From NCBI RefSeq assembly GCF_023701745.1, contig NZ_JAJOZB010000001.1, positions 3,416,501 through 3,480,500 of the forward strand: DNA of 64,000 bases. The letters run 5' to 3'. Below are positions 26,337 to 36,283 of this stretch, piece after piece (the first letter of the stretch is position 1; the number at the start of each line of letters is the position of its first letter). This DNA is from Streptomyces sp. RKAG293. Its GTDB lineage: Bacteria > Actinomycetota > Actinomycetes > Streptomycetales > Streptomycetaceae. The notes beneath the pieces are model-generated. The model saw nothing but the letters and a program-made list of their open reading frames with translations, was not told where the DNA came from and did no database searches. Made by a program: the position numbers and the translations under genes.

Positions 26337-28913
26337 GTGCCCGGTGAGAACCTGTCCCGCGACGAGGCCCGCGAACGCGCGCGGATCCTTTCGGTCGACG
26401 GATACGAGGTCGCGCTCGACCTGCGGTCGGCCACCCGGCCCGACGAGGACACGTTCCGCTCGGTGACCACGATCCGCTTCCGGTCCGCGCAGCCGGGCGC
26501 GGCCACCTTCGTGGATCTGCTGGCACCCTCGGTCGAGTCCGTGGTGCTGAACGGACGGGAGCTGGACCCGGCGGCCGTGTTCGACGGGACGCGGGTCGCC
26601 CTCGACGGCCTCGCCGCCGAGAACGTCCTCACCGTGGACGCGCGGTGCGCCTACAGCCGCACCGGCGAGGGGCTGCACCGGTTCGCCGACCCGGAGGACG
26701 GCGAGACGTATCTCTACACGCAGTACGAGCCGGCCGACGCCCGCCGGGTCTTCGCCAACTTCGAGCAGCCGGATCTCAAGGCGCCCTTCACCTTCTCGGT
26801 GACCGCGCCCGCGCACTGGACCGTCCTGAGCAACGAGGCTCAGGCCGGCCCCGCGCGGGACGCCGACCCCTCCTCGGCGACCTGGGACTTCGCGCCCACC
26901 AAGCCGATCTCGACGTACATCACGGCCGTCGTCGCCGGGCCGTACCACGTGGTGCGCGACCACTACTCGCGCACCTTCGACGACGGCACCGTGCTGGACA
27001 TCCCGCTCGGCGCGCTGTGCCGGGCTTCGCTCGCGCCGCACTTCGACGCGGACGACATCTTCACCGTCACCAAGCAGGGCCTGGACTTCTTCCACGACAC
27101 CTTCGACTACCCGTACCCCTTCGGGAAGTACGACCAGGCGTTCGTGCCCGAGTACAACATCGGCGCGATGGAGAACCCGGGCTGTGTCACGTTCCGCGAG
27201 GAGTTCGTCTTCCGCGGCAAGGTGACGCAGGCGGCGTACGAGGGCCGGGCCAACGTCATCCTGCACGAGATGGCGCACATGTGGTTCGGCGACCTGGTCA
27301 CCATGCAGTGGTGGGACGACCTGTGGCTCAAGGAGTCGTTCGCGGACTTCATGGGCGCGTACTCGCAGGTGGAGGCGACCCGCTTCACGGACGGCTGGAT
27401 CACCTTCGCCAACCGCCGCAAGGCGTGGGCGTACCGGGCCGACCAGTTGCCCTCGACGCACCCCGTCACCGCGGACATCCACGACCTGCAGGACGCCAAG
27501 CTCAACTTCGACGGCATCACGTACGCCAAGGGCGCGTCCGTGCTGAAGCAGCTCGTCGCCTATGTCGGCGCGGACGCCTTCCTGGAGGCGGCCAGGCGCT
27601 ACTTCAAGCGGCACGCGTACGGGAACACCACGCTGGCGGACCTGCTGGCGGTGCTGGAGGAGACCTCGGGCCGGGACATGGCGCAGTGGTCCCGCGCCTG
27701 GCTGCAGACCGCCGGTGTGAACTCGCTGACGCCGGAGGCCGTGTACGACGCCGAGGAACGGATCACCCGGCTGTCCGTTCTGCAGACCGCCGCCGCGTCG
27801 CACCCCGAACTGCGGCCGCACCGCGTCGCCGTCGGCCTGTACCGGCGGGCCGCGGGCGGCGCGCTGGAGCGCTACGCCCGCGCCGAGACCGATGTGACGG
27901 GCTCCCGCACCATCGTGACGGAGCTGGCCGGCGCCGAGCGGCCCGATCTGATCCTGGTCAACGACGAGGACCTGACGTACTGCAAGATCCGGTTCGACCC
28001 GGACTCCCTCGACACCCTGCGCAAGCACCTGGGCGATCTGTCCGACCCCATGGCGCGGGCGCTGGCCTGGTCCGCGGTGTGGAACATGACCCGGGACGCG
28101 CTGATGCCGGCCCGTGACTACCTCGGGCTCGTGCTGCGGTTCGCCGGGCAGGAGTCCGACATCGGGGTGCTGCAGTCGCTGCACCAGCAGGCGCAGACCG
28201 CGCTGCACCAGTACGCGGCGCCGGAGTGGCGCGCCGAGGGCGCCAGGGCGCTGGCGGACGGGGCGCTGACCGAGCTGCGGCAGGCCGAGCCGGGCAGCGG
28301 TCACCAGCTCGCCTGGGCGCGCTTCTTCGCCTCGGTGGCGGCGTCGGCGGCCGATCTCCAGCTGCTGAGCGGGCTGCTCGAAGGCAGCGCCAAGATCGAC
28401 GGGCTGGAGATCGACCAGGAGCTGCGCTGGTCCTTCCTGGAGCCGCTGGCCGCCGCGGGCGAGGTCGACGAGGCCGTGATCGCGGCGGAACTGGCGCGCG
28501 ACGACACCGCCTCCGGGCGACGGCACCAGGTGCGCTGCCTCGCCGCCCGGCCGTCGGCCGCGGTCAAGGCGCAGGTGTGGGCGTCGGTCGTGGAGTCCGA
28601 CTCCCTGTCGAACGCGCTGGTCGAGGCGAGCATCGCCGGGTTCGACCAGCCGGGCCAGGAGGAGCTGCTGGCGCCCTACGCCGACCGGTACTTCGCCGTG
28701 ATCGAGCGGATCTGGTCGCAGCGTTCGATCGAGATCGGCATGGCGATCGTGCGGGGCCTCTTCCCGCGGTACCGGATCGCCCAGGAGACCGTCGACGCGG
28801 CCGGCGGCTGGCTCGACGCGCACACGGACGCGGCGCCCGCCCTGCGCCGGCTCGTCCTGGAGGCCAGCGACGACCTGTCCCGCGCGCTGCGCGCCCAGGC
28901 GACCGACGGCTAG
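26337..28913 (+). CDS. pepN: M1 family aminopeptidase N, copy 1
   Basis: Zinc metallopeptidase removing N-terminal residues from peptides. It has 858 residues. The substrate-binding motif GAMEN is at 276-280. The zinc site HEMAH (His310, His314) with Glu333 follows the HExxH-x18-E rule. The ERAP1-like C-terminal helical domain fills the second half. No signal peptide is present, so it is cytoplasmic. The GTG at 26337 has AAAGGAG upstream. It is divergent from the DsbA-family gene, an arrangement also found in mycobacteria (Rv2466c-Rv2467). A second copy lies at 37335. Confidence 0.95.
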   Translation: MPGENLSRDEARERARILSVDGYEVALDLRSATRPDEDTFRSVTTIRFRSAQPGAATFVDLLAPSVESVVLNGRELDPAAVFDGTRVALDGLAAENVLTVDARCAYSRTGEGLHRFADPEDGETYLYTQYEPADARRVFANFEQPDLKAPFTFSVTAPAHWTVLSNEAQAGPARDADPSSATWDFAPTKPISTYITAVVAGPYHVVRDHYSRTFDDGTVLDIPLGALCRASLAPHFDADDIFTVTKQGLDFFHDTFDYPYPFGKYDQAFVPEYNIGAMENPGCVTFREEFVFRGKVTQAAYEGRANVILHEMAHMWFGDLVTMQWWDDLWLKESFADFMGAYSQVEATRFTDGWITFANRRKAWAYRADQLPSTHPVTADIHDLQDAKLNFDGITYAKGASVLKQLVAYVGADAFLEAARRYFKRHAYGNTTLADLLAVLEETSGRDMAQWSRAWLQTAGVNSLTPEAVYDAEERITRLSVLQTAAASHPELRPHRVAVGLYRRAAGGALERYARAETDVTGSRTIVTELAGAERPDLILVNDEDLTYCKIRFDPDSLDTLRKHLGDLSDPMARALAWSAVWNMTRDALMPARDYLGLVLRFAGQESDIGVLQSLHQQAQTALHQYAAPEWRAEGARALADGALTELRQAEPGSGHQLAWARFFASVAASAADLQLLSGLLEGSAKIDGLEIDQELRWSFLEPLAAAGEVDEAVIAAELARDDTASGRRHQVRCLAARPSAAVKAQVWASVVESDSLSNALVEASIAGFDQPGQEELLAPYADRYFAVIERIWSQRSIEIGMAIVRGLFPRYRIAQETVDAAGGWLDAHTDAAPALRRLVLEASDDLSRALRAQATDG

Positions 28914-28945
28914 GGCCTGGCCCCCACGTCCCCGTACCTTGCGGA

Positions 28946-28979
28946 CCTGGGGGCACCTCCCAGCGGTAGCTGGGGGGAG
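28946..28979. repeat. Likely interspersed palindromic repeat
   Basis: A CCTGGGGGCACCTCCCAGCG-type sequence with an internal CCCAGC/GCTGGG hairpin. I recall near-identical units between many Streptomyces genes, so this is probably a dispersed repeat. It may also aid termination after pepN, helped by the 7-bp inverted repeat at 28980-29002. Genome copy number cannot be tested here. Confidence 0.5.
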
Positions 28980-29194
28980 CGTCACCCCATCGAACGGTGA
29001 CGCGGCGGGGTTCCGTCATGCGATGGGCAGGCTTCCGCCGCTCGCCCGCCCACCGAACAGCGGGCTGTCATCCGAATAGGTGAAATTCGCCCATCGGCAT
29101 CCGAACGCCTGAACTTTAGTGCGGAGTTGTCCCGGTTTGTCGACGGCTGTGTAACAGCGGTTAGCGGGCGGTCCAGCGGCGGAACCAACCCGAC

Positions 29195-30202
29195 ATGAAC
29201 CACAACGCACCGCACACCCCGCGCCCCCTGGACCACCTTTCCCGCACCCAGCAAAGGATCTTGACGACACGTCAGCTGCGCGAGCACGGCGTGACCGCGA
29301 GCACCCTGGCGGAACGCTGCCGGCCCGGCGGCCCGTGGCAGCAGCTGCTGCCGCAGGTGTTCCTGCTGCACGCGGGACCGCCCACCAGCGACGAACGGCT
29401 GCGGGCGGCGCTGCTGTACGCGGGCTGCGAGCCGGGCGGCACGGGCGGCCCCGGCGACGGTGAGGCGATGGTCACCGGGCTGGCGGCGCTGGCGCTGCAC
29501 CGGTTCTCCTCGGTGCCGCCGCTGCTGGGGATCGACCGGATCGACGTCCTGGTGGCGCGCCAGCGGCGGCTGCGGGACGCCGGGGACGTGGCGATCCGCC
29601 GGGCGCACACGCTGCCCCGGCCGCAGCAGGTGACCGGACTGCCGTGCGCCCCGGTGCCCCGTGCGCTGGCCGACGCGGTGGCGGACCTCGACGACGCCGA
29701 GACCGTTCGGCGGCTGCTGACCGAGGCGGTGCGCGGCGGGCACTGCGAGGCCGCCGCGGTGGTCCGGGAACTGAGCCGGGCCCGGCTGCTGTCCCGGCCG
29801 CACGTGGTGGACGCGGTGGACGCGCTGCTGGCGGAGGGCCGGGCGCTCGCCGAGGGCCGGCTGTACGAGATGGTGACCTGCTTCGGCCTGCCGGACCCGG
29901 TGTGGCACGTCGATCTGCGGCTGCCCGGCGGGCCGTCGCTGGGCGGCGTCGACGCGTACTGGCCGGAGCACGCGGTGGCGGTGGAGATCGACGCGCGCGG
30001 ACCCCGCCAGGACGACGACGCCCTGTGGTCGCAGTACGCGCAGAAGCGCGAGCACCTGGAGGGACTCGGCATCACCGTCGTGCACCTCACCCCGAAGAAA
30101 CTGCGGGACACCCTGGAACAGCAGGCGACCGTGGTGCGCACCGCGCTGATGGCTTCGACGGACCGGACTCCGGCCGCTTACGTGGTCGTGACCCCGAGTT
30201 GA
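29195..30202 (+). CDS. AbiEi-like/DUF559-like protein with PD-(D/E)XK nuclease features
   Basis: A 335-residue protein. The N-terminus (about residues 15-65, TTRQLREHGVTASTLAERC and the following PQVFLLHAG) resembles the winged helix of AbiEi-type antitoxins. The C-terminus (residues 240-310) resembles DUF559/Vsr-like nucleases: GGVDAYWPEHAVAVEID supplies the Asp and Glu-x-Asp pattern, followed by a helix and ITVVHLTPKKL. The catalytic Lys is not obvious. No AbiEii toxin lies next to it. Such proteins are common and uncharacterised in actinobacteria. ATG at 29195; no strong RBS. Confidence 0.75.
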   Translation: MNHNAPHTPRPLDHLSRTQQRILTTRQLREHGVTASTLAERCRPGGPWQQLLPQVFLLHAGPPTSDERLRAALLYAGCEPGGTGGPGDGEAMVTGLAALALHRFSSVPPLLGIDRIDVLVARQRRLRDAGDVAIRRAHTLPRPQQVTGLPCAPVPRALADAVADLDDAETVRRLLTEAVRGGHCEAAAVVRELSRARLLSRPHVVDAVDALLAEGRALAEGRLYEMVTCFGLPDPVWHVDLRLPGGPSLGGVDAYWPEHAVAVEIDARGPRQDDDALWSQYAQKREHLEGLGITVVHLTPKKLRDTLEQQATVVRTALMASTDRTPAAYVVVTPS

Positions 30203-30357
30203 CCGGCGCTTTACTCCTTTACGCGCGCTTTGCCGGTGATGGCGTATGGCGGAAATACGTCATGTCCACATCCTGCCTCGGACAACTCTCCACAAACACC
30301 GGTCGCTTACGTGACTCTTAGCGGTCAACCGGCACCGTTTTCCGAACAAGGATGCCC

Positions 30358-33300
30358 ATGCCTCTCGATCACATACGCGCCAAGAGACGCGTGGCCCGCG
30401 TCGCGCTCGCCGCGGGCCTGGTGGCCGCACTGGCCGCGACCGGGTCCGCCACCGCGTTCGCCGACAACGCCCCCAGCGGCACTCCGACCGGCGGCCCCGC
30501 TTCCGCCCCGGTCAAGGCTTCCACCGACAAGCTCGGTTCTGCCGACGCGCAGCTCCTGGCCAAGGCCAAGTCCGACGGCGACAAGACCGTGACGATGATG
30601 ATCGCCACCGCTCCCGGCGCCACCAAGCAGGTCGTCGACCAGCTCGGTGCCTCCGGCGCCTCGGTGGGGAGCACCTACGACAAGCTCGGCTATGTGCGAG
30701 CGACCGTCCCGACCGCCAAGGCGGACGCGGCGATCGCCAAGGCGCAGAAGCTGACCTCGGTCCACGGCATCGACCTCAAGCAGGAGATCGCGCTCGACGA
30801 CCCGACCCCCGTGGCGGACACCGCCAAGGGCGCGAAGGCCAAGGGCAAGGCCGCCGCGAAGACCTACCCCGGTCCCAGCGCGAGCACCCCGGTGAAGAAC
30901 CCGTACCAGCCGGCCTTCGAGACCGGCGCGGTGGACTTCGTCAAGAACCAGCCCAAGGCCGACGGCCGCGGCGTGACCATCGGCATCCTGGACTCCGGTG
31001 TCGACCTCGGTCACCCGGCGCTGCAGAAGACCACCACCGGCGAGCGCAAGATCGTCGACTGGGTCACCTCGACCGACCCGATAACCGACGGCGACGCCAC
31101 CTGGCGCCGCATGACGGCCGCGGTCTCCGGCCCCACCTTCACCATCGCGGGCCGCACCTGGACCGCGCCGGCCGGCTCGTACATGTTCAACACGTTCTCC
31201 GAGGCCGCGACGGTCGGCGGCGACATGGCGGGCGACCTGAACCGTGACGGCGACACCACCGATGTCTGGGGCGTGCTCTACGACGCCGCCGCCGGCACCG
31301 TGCGGGTCGACCTGAACAACAACGGCGACTTCAGCGACGACGAGGCGCTCAAGCCGTACAAGAACGGCTTCCAGATCGCGCACTTCGGGACGGACAACCC
31401 GGCGACGGCCATCTCCGAGTCGATCCCGTTCGTCGTCCAGATCCGCAAGGACGTCCCGACGGACCCGTACGGCGGCGACTGGGTCGGCAAGAAGGCCGAC
31501 TTCGTCAACATCGGCCTCGTCCAGTCCGAGCACGGCACCCACGTCGCGGGCATCACCTCCGCGAACGGCCTGTTCGGCGGCAAGATGACCGGTGCGGCTC
31601 CCGGCGCGAAGATCGTCTCCTCGCGCGCCTGCACCTGGAGCGGCGGCTGCACCAACGTCGCGCTCACCGAGGGCATGATCGACCTCGTCGTGAACCACGG
31701 CGTGGACATCGTCAACATGTCCATCGGCGGCCTGCCCGCGCTGAACGACGCCAACAACGCGCGCGCCGAGCTGTACACGCGCCTCATCGACACCTACGGC
31801 GTCCAGCTGGTCATCTCGGCCGGCAACAGCGGCCCGGGTGCCAACACCATCGGCGACCCCGGCCTGGCCGACAAGGTCCTGAGCGTCGGTGCGTCGATCT
31901 CCAAGGACACCTGGGCGGCCAACTACGGCTCGCAGGTGGACAAGGCGTACCAGATGATGCCGTTCTCCTCGCGCGGCCCGCGTGAGGACGGTGGCTTCAC
32001 GCCGACCATCACCGCGCCCGGCGCGTCGATCAACACGGTCCCGACCTGGGAGGCCGGCAGCCCGGTCGCCGAGGCCGGCTACAGCCTGCCGCCCGGCTAC
32101 GCGATGCTGCAGGGCACCTCGATGGCCTCGCCGCAGGCCGCGGGCGCCAGCGCACTGCTGATCTCCGCCGCGAAGCAGAAGAACATCGCCCTGAACCCGG
32201 CCGCCCTGCGGACCGCGCTGACGAGCTCCGCGAAGCACATCGCGGGCGCGCAGGCGTACGAAGAGGGCTCCGGTCTGATCGACATCAACGGCGCCTGGAA
32301 CCTGATCAAGGCGGGTGTCTCGGCCAACGAGTACACCGTCAAGGCTCCGGTCAACACCGCGCTGTCGGCGTTCCTGAAGACCCCGGGCTTCGGCACCGGC
32401 ATCTACGACCGGGAGGGCGGCCTCAAGACCGGCCAGACCCGGACGTACGACGTCACCATCACCCGCACCACCGGCTCCGACCGCCCGGTCAAGCACTCGC
32501 TGGCGCTGGTGAACAACGACGGCACCTTCAAGCTCGCCGGCAGCAGCGAGGTCTCGCTGCCGCTGAACGTGCCGGTCACCGTCAAGGTCACCGCGAAGGC
32601 GAAGACCACCGGTCTGCACAGCGTCATCCTGACCGTTGACGACAAGCGCACCAAGGGCACCGACCAGCAGATCCTGGCCACCGTCGTGGTCTCGAAGCCG
32701 CTGGCCAAGCCCGCCTTCTCCACCAAGGAGTCGGGCGTGGTGCAGCGCAACAGCACCACCTCGTACTTCCTGAACGTGCCGGCCGGCGCCAAGTCCCTGG
32801 AGATCGCCCTCGGCGGCATCCAGGCGACCAGCCAGACCCGGTTCATCGCGATCAACCCGTACGGCGTTCCGATGGACGACACGTCCACCCCGTCGTGCTA
32901 CCTCAACTACGTGAACCCGAACAACAAGTGCCGTCCGGACCTGCGGTCGTACACCGACCCGCTGCCGGGCGTCTGGGAGATCGAGGTCGAGGCACGCCGT
33001 ACCTCGCCGCTGCTGAACAACCCGTACGCCGTCACGGCGTCGGTGCTGGGTGTGTCCTTCGACCCGGCCGTGCAGACCCTCGACGAGGCCAAGGTCGGTA
33101 CCCCCGCCGCGGTCAACTGGAAGGTCACCAACGGCTTCGCCGCCCTTGACGGCAAGCTGAAGGGCGGCGCCCTCGGCTCCGCGCTGACCGCCCGCCCGAC
33201 CATCGCGCAGGGCGAGACGAAGCAGACGACGCTGGTCGTCGGCCCCGGCGCCTCCCGGCTCGACGTGGCGATCGGTTCCACCTCGGACACCGGCGCCGAC

Positions 33301-33675
33301 CTCGACCTCGAGGTCTACCTCGGTTCCACCAAGGTCGGTTCGTCCGCGGACGGCGACTCCGAGGAAGCCGTCAGCATCGCCAACCCGGCGGCCGGTACGT
33401 ACACCGTCGTCGTGACCGGCTACTCGGTCCCGGCGGGCACCACGGAGTACAACTACAAGGACGTGTACTTCGCGGACTCGCTCGGCCAGGTCAAGGTCGA
33501 CGAGACCAAGACCGTCTCGCTGGCGAACGGCGCCTCGGCGTCCTTCTCCGCGCAGGTCGTGGCCGCGTCCCCGGCCCCCGAAGGACGTCAGTTCTTCGGT
33601 GAGGTGCAGCTGCTGAACTCCCGCGGCACCATCGCCGGAACCGGCAGCGTCATCATCAAGAAGGTCACCGGCTGA
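30358..33675 (+). CDS. Secreted S8-family (subtilisin-like) serine protease
   Basis: A 1105-residue exported protease. The signal peptide has Lys/Arg residues followed by a long Ala/Leu core, with cleavage after AFA near residue 36. An inhibitor-like propeptide runs to about 145. The catalytic triad is Asp212 (GILDSGVDLGH), His392 (EHGTHVAG) and Ser588 (GTSMASPQAAG). Asp and His are about 180 residues apart, far more than usual. The insert carries acidic loops DLNRDGDTTDVWG and DLNNNGDFSDDEA that look like calcium sites. The C-terminal end is a pre-peptidase-type beta domain. The second ATG (30358) is chosen because AAGG lies six bases before it; 30352 is too close. Confidence 0.93.
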   Translation: MPLDHIRAKRRVARVALAAGLVAALAATGSATAFADNAPSGTPTGGPASAPVKASTDKLGSADAQLLAKAKSDGDKTVTMMIATAPGATKQVVDQLGASGASVGSTYDKLGYVRATVPTAKADAAIAKAQKLTSVHGIDLKQEIALDDPTPVADTAKGAKAKGKAAAKTYPGPSASTPVKNPYQPAFETGAVDFVKNQPKADGRGVTIGILDSGVDLGHPALQKTTTGERKIVDWVTSTDPITDGDATWRRMTAAVSGPTFTIAGRTWTAPAGSYMFNTFSEAATVGGDMAGDLNRDGDTTDVWGVLYDAAAGTVRVDLNNNGDFSDDEALKPYKNGFQIAHFGTDNPATAISESIPFVVQIRKDVPTDPYGGDWVGKKADFVNIGLVQSEHGTHVAGITSANGLFGGKMTGAAPGAKIVSSRACTWSGGCTNVALTEGMIDLVVNHGVDIVNMSIGGLPALNDANNARAELYTRLIDTYGVQLVISAGNSGPGANTIGDPGLADKVLSVGASISKDTWAANYGSQVDKAYQMMPFSSRGPREDGGFTPTITAPGASINTVPTWEAGSPVAEAGYSLPPGYAMLQGTSMASPQAAGASALLISAAKQKNIALNPAALRTALTSSAKHIAGAQAYEEGSGLIDINGAWNLIKAGVSANEYTVKAPVNTALSAFLKTPGFGTGIYDREGGLKTGQTRTYDVTITRTTGSDRPVKHSLALVNNDGTFKLAGSSEVSLPLNVPVTVKVTAKAKTTGLHSVILTVDDKRTKGTDQQILATVVVSKPLAKPAFSTKESGVVQRNSTTSYFLNVPAGAKSLEIALGGIQATSQTRFIAINPYGVPMDDTSTPSCYLNYVNPNNKCRPDLRSYTDPLPGVWEIEVEARRTSPLLNNPYAVTASVLGVSFDPAVQTLDEAKVGTPAAVNWKVTNGFAALDGKLKGGALGSALTARPTIAQGETKQTTLVVGPGASRLDVAIGSTSDTGADLDLEVYLGSTKVGSSADGDSEEAVSIANPAAGTYTVVVTGYSVPAGTTEYNYKDVYFADSLGQVKVDETKTVSLANGASASFSAQVVAASPAPEGRQFFGEVQLLNSRGTIAGTGSVIIKKVTG

Positions 33676-33704
33676 CCAGCATCTGATCAGCTGTAGGACC
33701 GCTT

Positions 33705-33736
33705 CGGGGCGGGTGCTCTCACGAGCACCCGCCCCG
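33705..33736. terminator. Bidirectional terminator after subtilase
   Basis: A perfect 14-bp stem (33705-33718 with 33723-33736) has a TCAC loop between the convergent protease gene and ABC permease gene. Confidence 0.87.
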
Positions 33737-33754
33737 TCGTGTTCCCCGGTCCCG

Positions 33755-36283
33755 CTACTCGCGGGCCGCCCCCGCCTCGATCGGGCGGGTGCGGAGCAGC
33801 GCCCTGGCCGGCAGGCCGGTGGCGGCCAGGCCCAGCAGGAGCACACCGCCGGCGATGGCGGCCGCCACGGTGGGCGGTACGTACGGGGCGCCGCCGGTCA
33901 GCCCGCGGGCGATCGGGCTGAGCGTCGCCCAGGCGATGGCCGTGCCGATCACCAGGCCCGCGGTGCCGACGAGCAGCGCCTCCCAGCGCATCATCCCGAG
34001 CACCTGGCGGCGGGTGGTGCCCGCCAGCCGCAGCAGGGCGACCTCGCGGCGCCGGTCGAGGACCGTCATCACCAGGGTGTTGGCCGCCGCGACGGCGGCG
34101 AATCCGCCGAGCACCGCCGCCATCACGCGGTTGGCCCAGGCGTTGAGCTCCAGGTCCTTGTCGACCTGGGCGGTATAGCCGGCGCGGTCGGTGACCGCGA
34201 CGCCGGGGGCGTCGAGCCGTTGCAGCGCACTCGCGACGGCGGCCTGGTCGGCGCCCGCCGCGTCCCGGACGAGCACCTGGCTGTCGTACGCGGCCGACAC
34301 GTGTCCGGCGACCGCGGCGCGCGGCATCAGCACCTCGCCGAGACCCAGACCGCGCTCGTAGAGGGCGACGACCCGGGGGTGCACCGTGGTGCCGTCGCCG
34401 AGCCGCAGTTCCATGCGGTCTCCGACCGAGACCTTGGCGGTGTCGGCGAGCAGGCTGTTCAGCGCGACGGTGTCGTTCGCCGCCAGCCCGGTCAGCGAGC
34501 CCTCCTTGACGCCGACGTCGAGCACCTTGGCCAGGTCCGCCGGATTCCCGGAGACCCCCAGCGTGGAGGCGCCGATGAAGGAGCCGGCCGAGCGGTAGAG
34601 GACTCCGGTGCGCAGGATGCCGACGGCCGCGTCCACGCCCTTCACCCGCGCCGCTTCCGCGGCGGTCGTGGACGGCAGCCCCGCGCCGGTGCCGCTGACG
34701 ATCTGGTCGGCGACGACACCGTCGCGCACCTGCTCCGCGGAGACGTGCTTGATGGTGCTCTGCATGAAGACCAACGTGCCGCAGAAGGCGATGACCAGCA
34801 CGATCGGGGTGATCGCGGAGGCCAGTCGGCGGGAGTTGGCACGGGCGTTGGCGGCGGCGAGCACGGCCGGCGCGGCCCCCGCCCGCAGCGGCAGTCCGAG
34901 GACCGTGGCGGCGAGCCAGGCGACGACAGGACCGAGCAGCGCGACGCTGAGCATGAAGAGCATCACGACGCCGAGCGCGATGTTGGCCGCGTCCTCCCCC
35001 GTGGCGTGGGCCGCGAGCGACGCCACGACGATGCCGCCGGCGAGGGCCGCCACGCCGAGCACCGTACGGACGGGTCCGGGGCGCCCCCGCTCCACCGCCG
35101 CCTCGCCCAGCGCCTGGCTGGGCCGGGCCTTGGACGGCCGGCGGGCGGCCAGATAGCCGGCGACGAGCGAGCCGAGCAGGCCCGCGCCGACCGCGCTGAC
35201 CATGGGGATCCAGCCGGTGGACACCTGCAGTCCGGCGGGCACCGCACCGCGGTCGGCGAGCTGGCCGAACCACCAGTGGGCGAGCGCCAGTCCCGGCAGG
35301 ATGCCGGCCGCGCCGGCGAGCGGGGCGACGATCATCGCCTCGGTGGCGACGGTGCGGCGGATCTGCCGCGGGGTCGCGCCGATCGCCCGCAGCAGGGCGA
35401 TCTCCCGGCTGCGCTGGCCGATGGCGAGGGCGACGGTGCCCATGACGACGAAGATCGCGGTCAGGGCGGCGATGCCGCCGAAGGAGCCGCCCAGCCCCGT
35501 CAGCATCTCCTTGCCGCCGGCGAGTTCGGGGTGTTCGACCTCGCCGCGGTCGTCCCCGGTCCGCACCAGGGCGTGCCCGCCGACGGCGTGCTCGGCCTGC
35601 CCGGCGAGCTGATCGGTGCTGACACCGGCGCGCGGGTAGACGGCGATGGCGTCCGCCTGGCCCTGGTGGCCGGCGAGCCGGCCCGCCGCGCCGTCCTCGA
35701 ACCAGGCGGTGGCGGAGCCGGACCCCGCCACCGTCAGACCGGCGATCCGGTAACTGCCGGTACTGGCGGGCGTGACGAGGGTGACGGTGTCGCCGGTGCC
35801 GAGCTTCGCGGCGTGCGCCGTCGCGGCGTCGAGGGCGACCTCGCCGGCCGCCGGGGCGCGGCCCTCGGCGAGCGGCTTCGCGGCGGGGGCGGTGCTGATC
35901 GCGGTGGCCGACCAGTCGCGGCCGGTCAGCGCCGGCAGCGCCTTGCTCTGCACGGGGAAGGCCACGTCGGGCACGGCCGCGGCGACACCCGGTTCACGGG
36001 CGATACGGTCCGCGAGCCCGGCGTCGACGCGGGCCCGGTCGGGCAGCGGCTCGGCCTCCTCGTCGCGGTCCTCGCCGTGGCCGACGGTCATCCGGGCGTG
36101 CTGATCGGCGGCGACGACCACCGGGGCACCCGCGTAGCGCTCGGGCGCGAGGTGCGCGACGATCCCGGTCTGCAGCAGGGTGCCGCAGGCGGTGATGACG
36201 GCGGCGGCGAACAGCAGGGCGATGAACGTGCCGGCGAAGGACGCGGGCCGGAAGCGCACGGAGGCGCGGGCGAGACCGTTCAC
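33755..36283 (-). CDS. ABC transporter permease, MacB/FtsX family (two-module)
   Basis: An 842-residue membrane protein with the plan helix, large extracellular domain, three helices, linker, then a second helix, extracellular domain and three helices. Conserved cytosolic coupling segments appear twice (QRSREIALLRAIGATPRQI and DRRREVALLRLAGTTRRQV), each before a helix cluster. The GTG at 36283 overlaps the ATPase stop (GTGA), so the two are one operon. Transporters of this type export lipids, lipoproteins or peptides, or act as antimicrobial-peptide resistance systems. No two-component system is adjacent to narrow the choice. Confidence 0.93.
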   Translation of the reverse strand: MNGLARASVRFRPASFAGTFIALLFAAAVITACGTLLQTGIVAHLAPERYAGAPVVVAADQHARMTVGHGEDRDEEAEPLPDRARVDAGLADRIAREPGVAAAVPDVAFPVQSKALPALTGRDWSATAISTAPAAKPLAEGRAPAAGEVALDAATAHAAKLGTGDTVTLVTPASTGSYRIAGLTVAGSGSATAWFEDGAAGRLAGHQGQADAIAVYPRAGVSTDQLAGQAEHAVGGHALVRTGDDRGEVEHPELAGGKEMLTGLGGSFGGIAALTAIFVVMGTVALAIGQRSREIALLRAIGATPRQIRRTVATEAMIVAPLAGAAGILPGLALAHWWFGQLADRGAVPAGLQVSTGWIPMVSAVGAGLLGSLVAGYLAARRPSKARPSQALGEAAVERGRPGPVRTVLGVAALAGGIVVASLAAHATGEDAANIALGVVMLFMLSVALLGPVVAWLAATVLGLPLRAGAAPAVLAAANARANSRRLASAITPIVLVIAFCGTLVFMQSTIKHVSAEQVRDGVVADQIVSGTGAGLPSTTAAEAARVKGVDAAVGILRTGVLYRSAGSFIGASTLGVSGNPADLAKVLDVGVKEGSLTGLAANDTVALNSLLADTAKVSVGDRMELRLGDGTTVHPRVVALYERGLGLGEVLMPRAAVAGHVSAAYDSQVLVRDAAGADQAAVASALQRLDAPGVAVTDRAGYTAQVDKDLELNAWANRVMAAVLGGFAAVAAANTLVMTVLDRRREVALLRLAGTTRRQVLGMMRWEALLVGTAGLVIGTAIAWATLSPIARGLTGGAPYVPPTVAAAIAGGVLLLGLAATGLPARALLRTRPIEAGAARE

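Noticed and set aside
30325..33846. Open frame of 1173 codons opposite the subtilase
   Set aside because: Antisense shadow; the plus-strand gene has a signal peptide and full catalytic triad.
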